Shown here: positions 61,495 to 64,000 of the stretch, in pieces
How the letters are laid out: every line of letters starts with the position of its first letter
Position numbering within the stretch: the stretch's first letter is position 1
Origin: Herbaspirillum chlorophenolicum
GTDB taxonomy: Bacteria; Pseudomonadota; Gammaproteobacteria; Burkholderiales; Burkholderiaceae_D
Assembly (NCBI RefSeq): GCF_001189955.1
Contig: NZ_LFLT01000007.1
Location: 96,211 to 160,210 of the forward strand
Length of the DNA: 64,000 nucleotides
Direction: 5' to 3'
Position numbers and translations under genes: made by a program
Notes under the pieces: model-generated
Seen by the model: only the letters and a program-made list of their open reading frames with translations
The model's database searches: none
Told to the model about the DNA's origin: nothing

Positions 61495-61505
61495 CTCCTG
61501 AACGC
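61495..61505. repeat. Target-site duplication, right copy
   Basis: CTCCTGAACGC, matching 60031-60041. Joining the flanks restores a merE end reading RAFRRWI and a stop codon. Confidence 0.9.
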
Positions 61506-61702
61506 CCGTGATGCCCTCGACAGGGACAGAACGAAGGAGCCGATCAACCCGAGCGCCGCGATACCCAAATGCTCGCTGAGCAACGCGCCGGTGGTCGTGC
61601 CGACCAAGACGACGGCCAGGATCGGCAGGTGGCAAGGGCAGCTCAACACAGCCAACCCGGCCCACAGGTAGCCGGTGATAGGCTTGCGCTCCGGGCCTTC
61701 AT
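61495..61702 (-). pseudogene. merE: merE, frameshifted near its start and interrupted at its end by the IS
   Basis: The body reads PITGYLWAGLAVLSCPCHLP and continues with two membrane helices, the CPC pair and LGIAALGLIGSFVLSLSRAS, as in MerE, a small mercury-transport membrane protein. The natural ATG at 61702, overlapping merD, is one base out of frame with that body; a TTG at 61727 is the only in-frame alternative. The IS replaces the final few residues. Some function could survive if the alternative start is used. Confidence 0.8.
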
Positions 61703-62050
61703 GGCAACGCCTCTTCCTGCCGGGCAACCTCGGTTCGCAACGCGCTCAACTGCGCCTCCAGGCCCGCCAGTGCCCGGCGTCTCTGTTCAACTAGCTGGCG
61801 TAACTCGGCTAACCACGCCGACGCTTCACCGGCATCCGGCGCGTCCAGCGCCCGGCACGGCCGGGTCAGCAGGTCCAGGCCGATCCCCGCCTCGAAGGCA
61901 GCCCGCACGAAGCACAGCTGCTGCAAGGAGGCCATAGCCGCCTGGGGTGCACGCCACCGGCCTCAGCAATCCGCGCAGCAGGTAGTCGCGCACGATATGC
62001 ACGCTCACCCCGGCATCAAGGGCCAGCCGGGACACCGTGTAGGCGTTCAT
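61699..62050 (-). pseudogene. merD: merD, broken by an internal deletion
   Basis: MerD is a MerR-like co-regulator of mer operons. The N-terminus ([20 protein letters not shown], ending GGYGL) is intact in one frame. The C-terminal part ([20 protein letters not shown] onward) is in another. Compared with MerD as I remember it, about 14 nt coding FDDAA-like residues are missing at about 61935-61940, giving the frameshift. Confidence 0.85.
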
Positions 62051-62069
62051 TGAAGAACACCTCCTTTTC

Positions 62070-63767
<1,698 letters not shown>

Positions 63768-63826
63768 TTATCGTTTGTGGCATTAGGCGATGGCGTCAGA
63801 TGTGCTGCGGTGCCGTTTTCAGTGGC

Positions 63827-64000
63827 TCACTGCTTGACGCTGGACGGAAAGCCCCCGTCCTCGGTTGCCTTGGTCAGCTTCTGCACGCTGGTCTTGGCAT
63901 CATCGAAGGTGACGACCGCTTCGCGTTTCTCGAAGGTCACGTCAACTTTACTGACGCCTTCGACCTTGGAAATCGCCTTCTTGACGATGATCGGGCAGGT
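63827..64000 (-). CDS. merP: Periplasmic mercury-binding protein MerP, 5' end outside the window
   Basis: The visible 57 residues begin TCPIIVKKAISKVEGVSKVD and end KATEDGGFPSSVKQ, closely resembling the second half of MerP. The leading Thr-Cys is the end of the metal-binding motif; the signal peptide and first cysteine lie beyond the edge. MerP binds periplasmic Hg(II) and passes it to the transporter. It lies 71 bp before merA in the same orientation. Confidence 0.93.
   Translation of the reverse strand, partial: TCPIIVKKAISKVEGVSKVDVTFEKREAVVTFDDAKTSVQKLTKATEDGGFPSSVKQ

Overview
The window reads as the interior of a large integrative and conjugative element (ICE) of the clc/PAGI-2/PFGI-1 superfamily, from a GC-rich gamma- or betaproteobacterium of the Pseudomonas/Burkholderiales kind. 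The evidence is a nearly complete G-type mating-pair formation cluster in its characteristic gene order, a MobH-type relaxase, a SXT/TOL-type coupling protein, and an ICE maintenance block (DUF3275, DUF932, DUF3577, DUF6094-like methylase, DUF3742). No int gene, attachment site, tRNA, rRNA or CRISPR array is visible, so both ICE ends lie outside. The species cannot be fixed from the sequence.

Layout. (1) 1-805: 3'-truncated LysR regulator on the minus strand. (2) 1084-21666: one long plus-strand defence operon that I read as BREX type 3: WYL regulator, brxF, brxC, pglX, a BREX helicase, pglZ and a brxA-position gene. Foreign modules are nested in it: a SIR2 + HerA pair and a small membrane protein between brxC and pglX, an AlbA_2/GHKL ATP-binding protein between pglX and the helicase, and a coiled-coil membrane protein at the end. 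Most neighbours overlap or lie within a few bases, so the module is probably co-transcribed from the regulator promoter, where there is a palindromic candidate operator. (3) 21700-23541: MobH relaxase (minus). (4) 23861-25515: Xre/MbcA/ParS-type antitoxin, RES toxin and DUF3742 protein (plus), with a consensus-like promoter inside an inverted repeat. (5) 25516-45730: conjugation genes, all minus, from TraG-N back to PilL, including the VirB4 ATPase, TraD and a lytic transglycosylase, with a RadC-like and a DsbA-like gene interposed. (6) 45963-58581: minus-strand block of a SNF2-like helicase, a methylase and about thirteen small ICE proteins. Many are preceded by structured GC-rich leaders, some with intrinsic terminators between. 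(7) 58825-64000: a decayed C5 DNA methyltransferase cut by mercury-resistance DNA (merP partial, merA intact, merD and merE frameshifted). An IS4-family element with an 11-bp target duplication sits at the 3' end of merE.

How it fits together. The relaxase, coupling protein and mating apparatus move the element. The RES toxin-antitoxin pair probably stabilises it. BREX with nested SIR2/HerA is anti-phage cargo, and mer is metal-resistance cargo. The most novel-looking feature is a family of about 130-nt structured leader sequences, five copies, each just upstream of a second two-hairpin leader and a small ICE gene.
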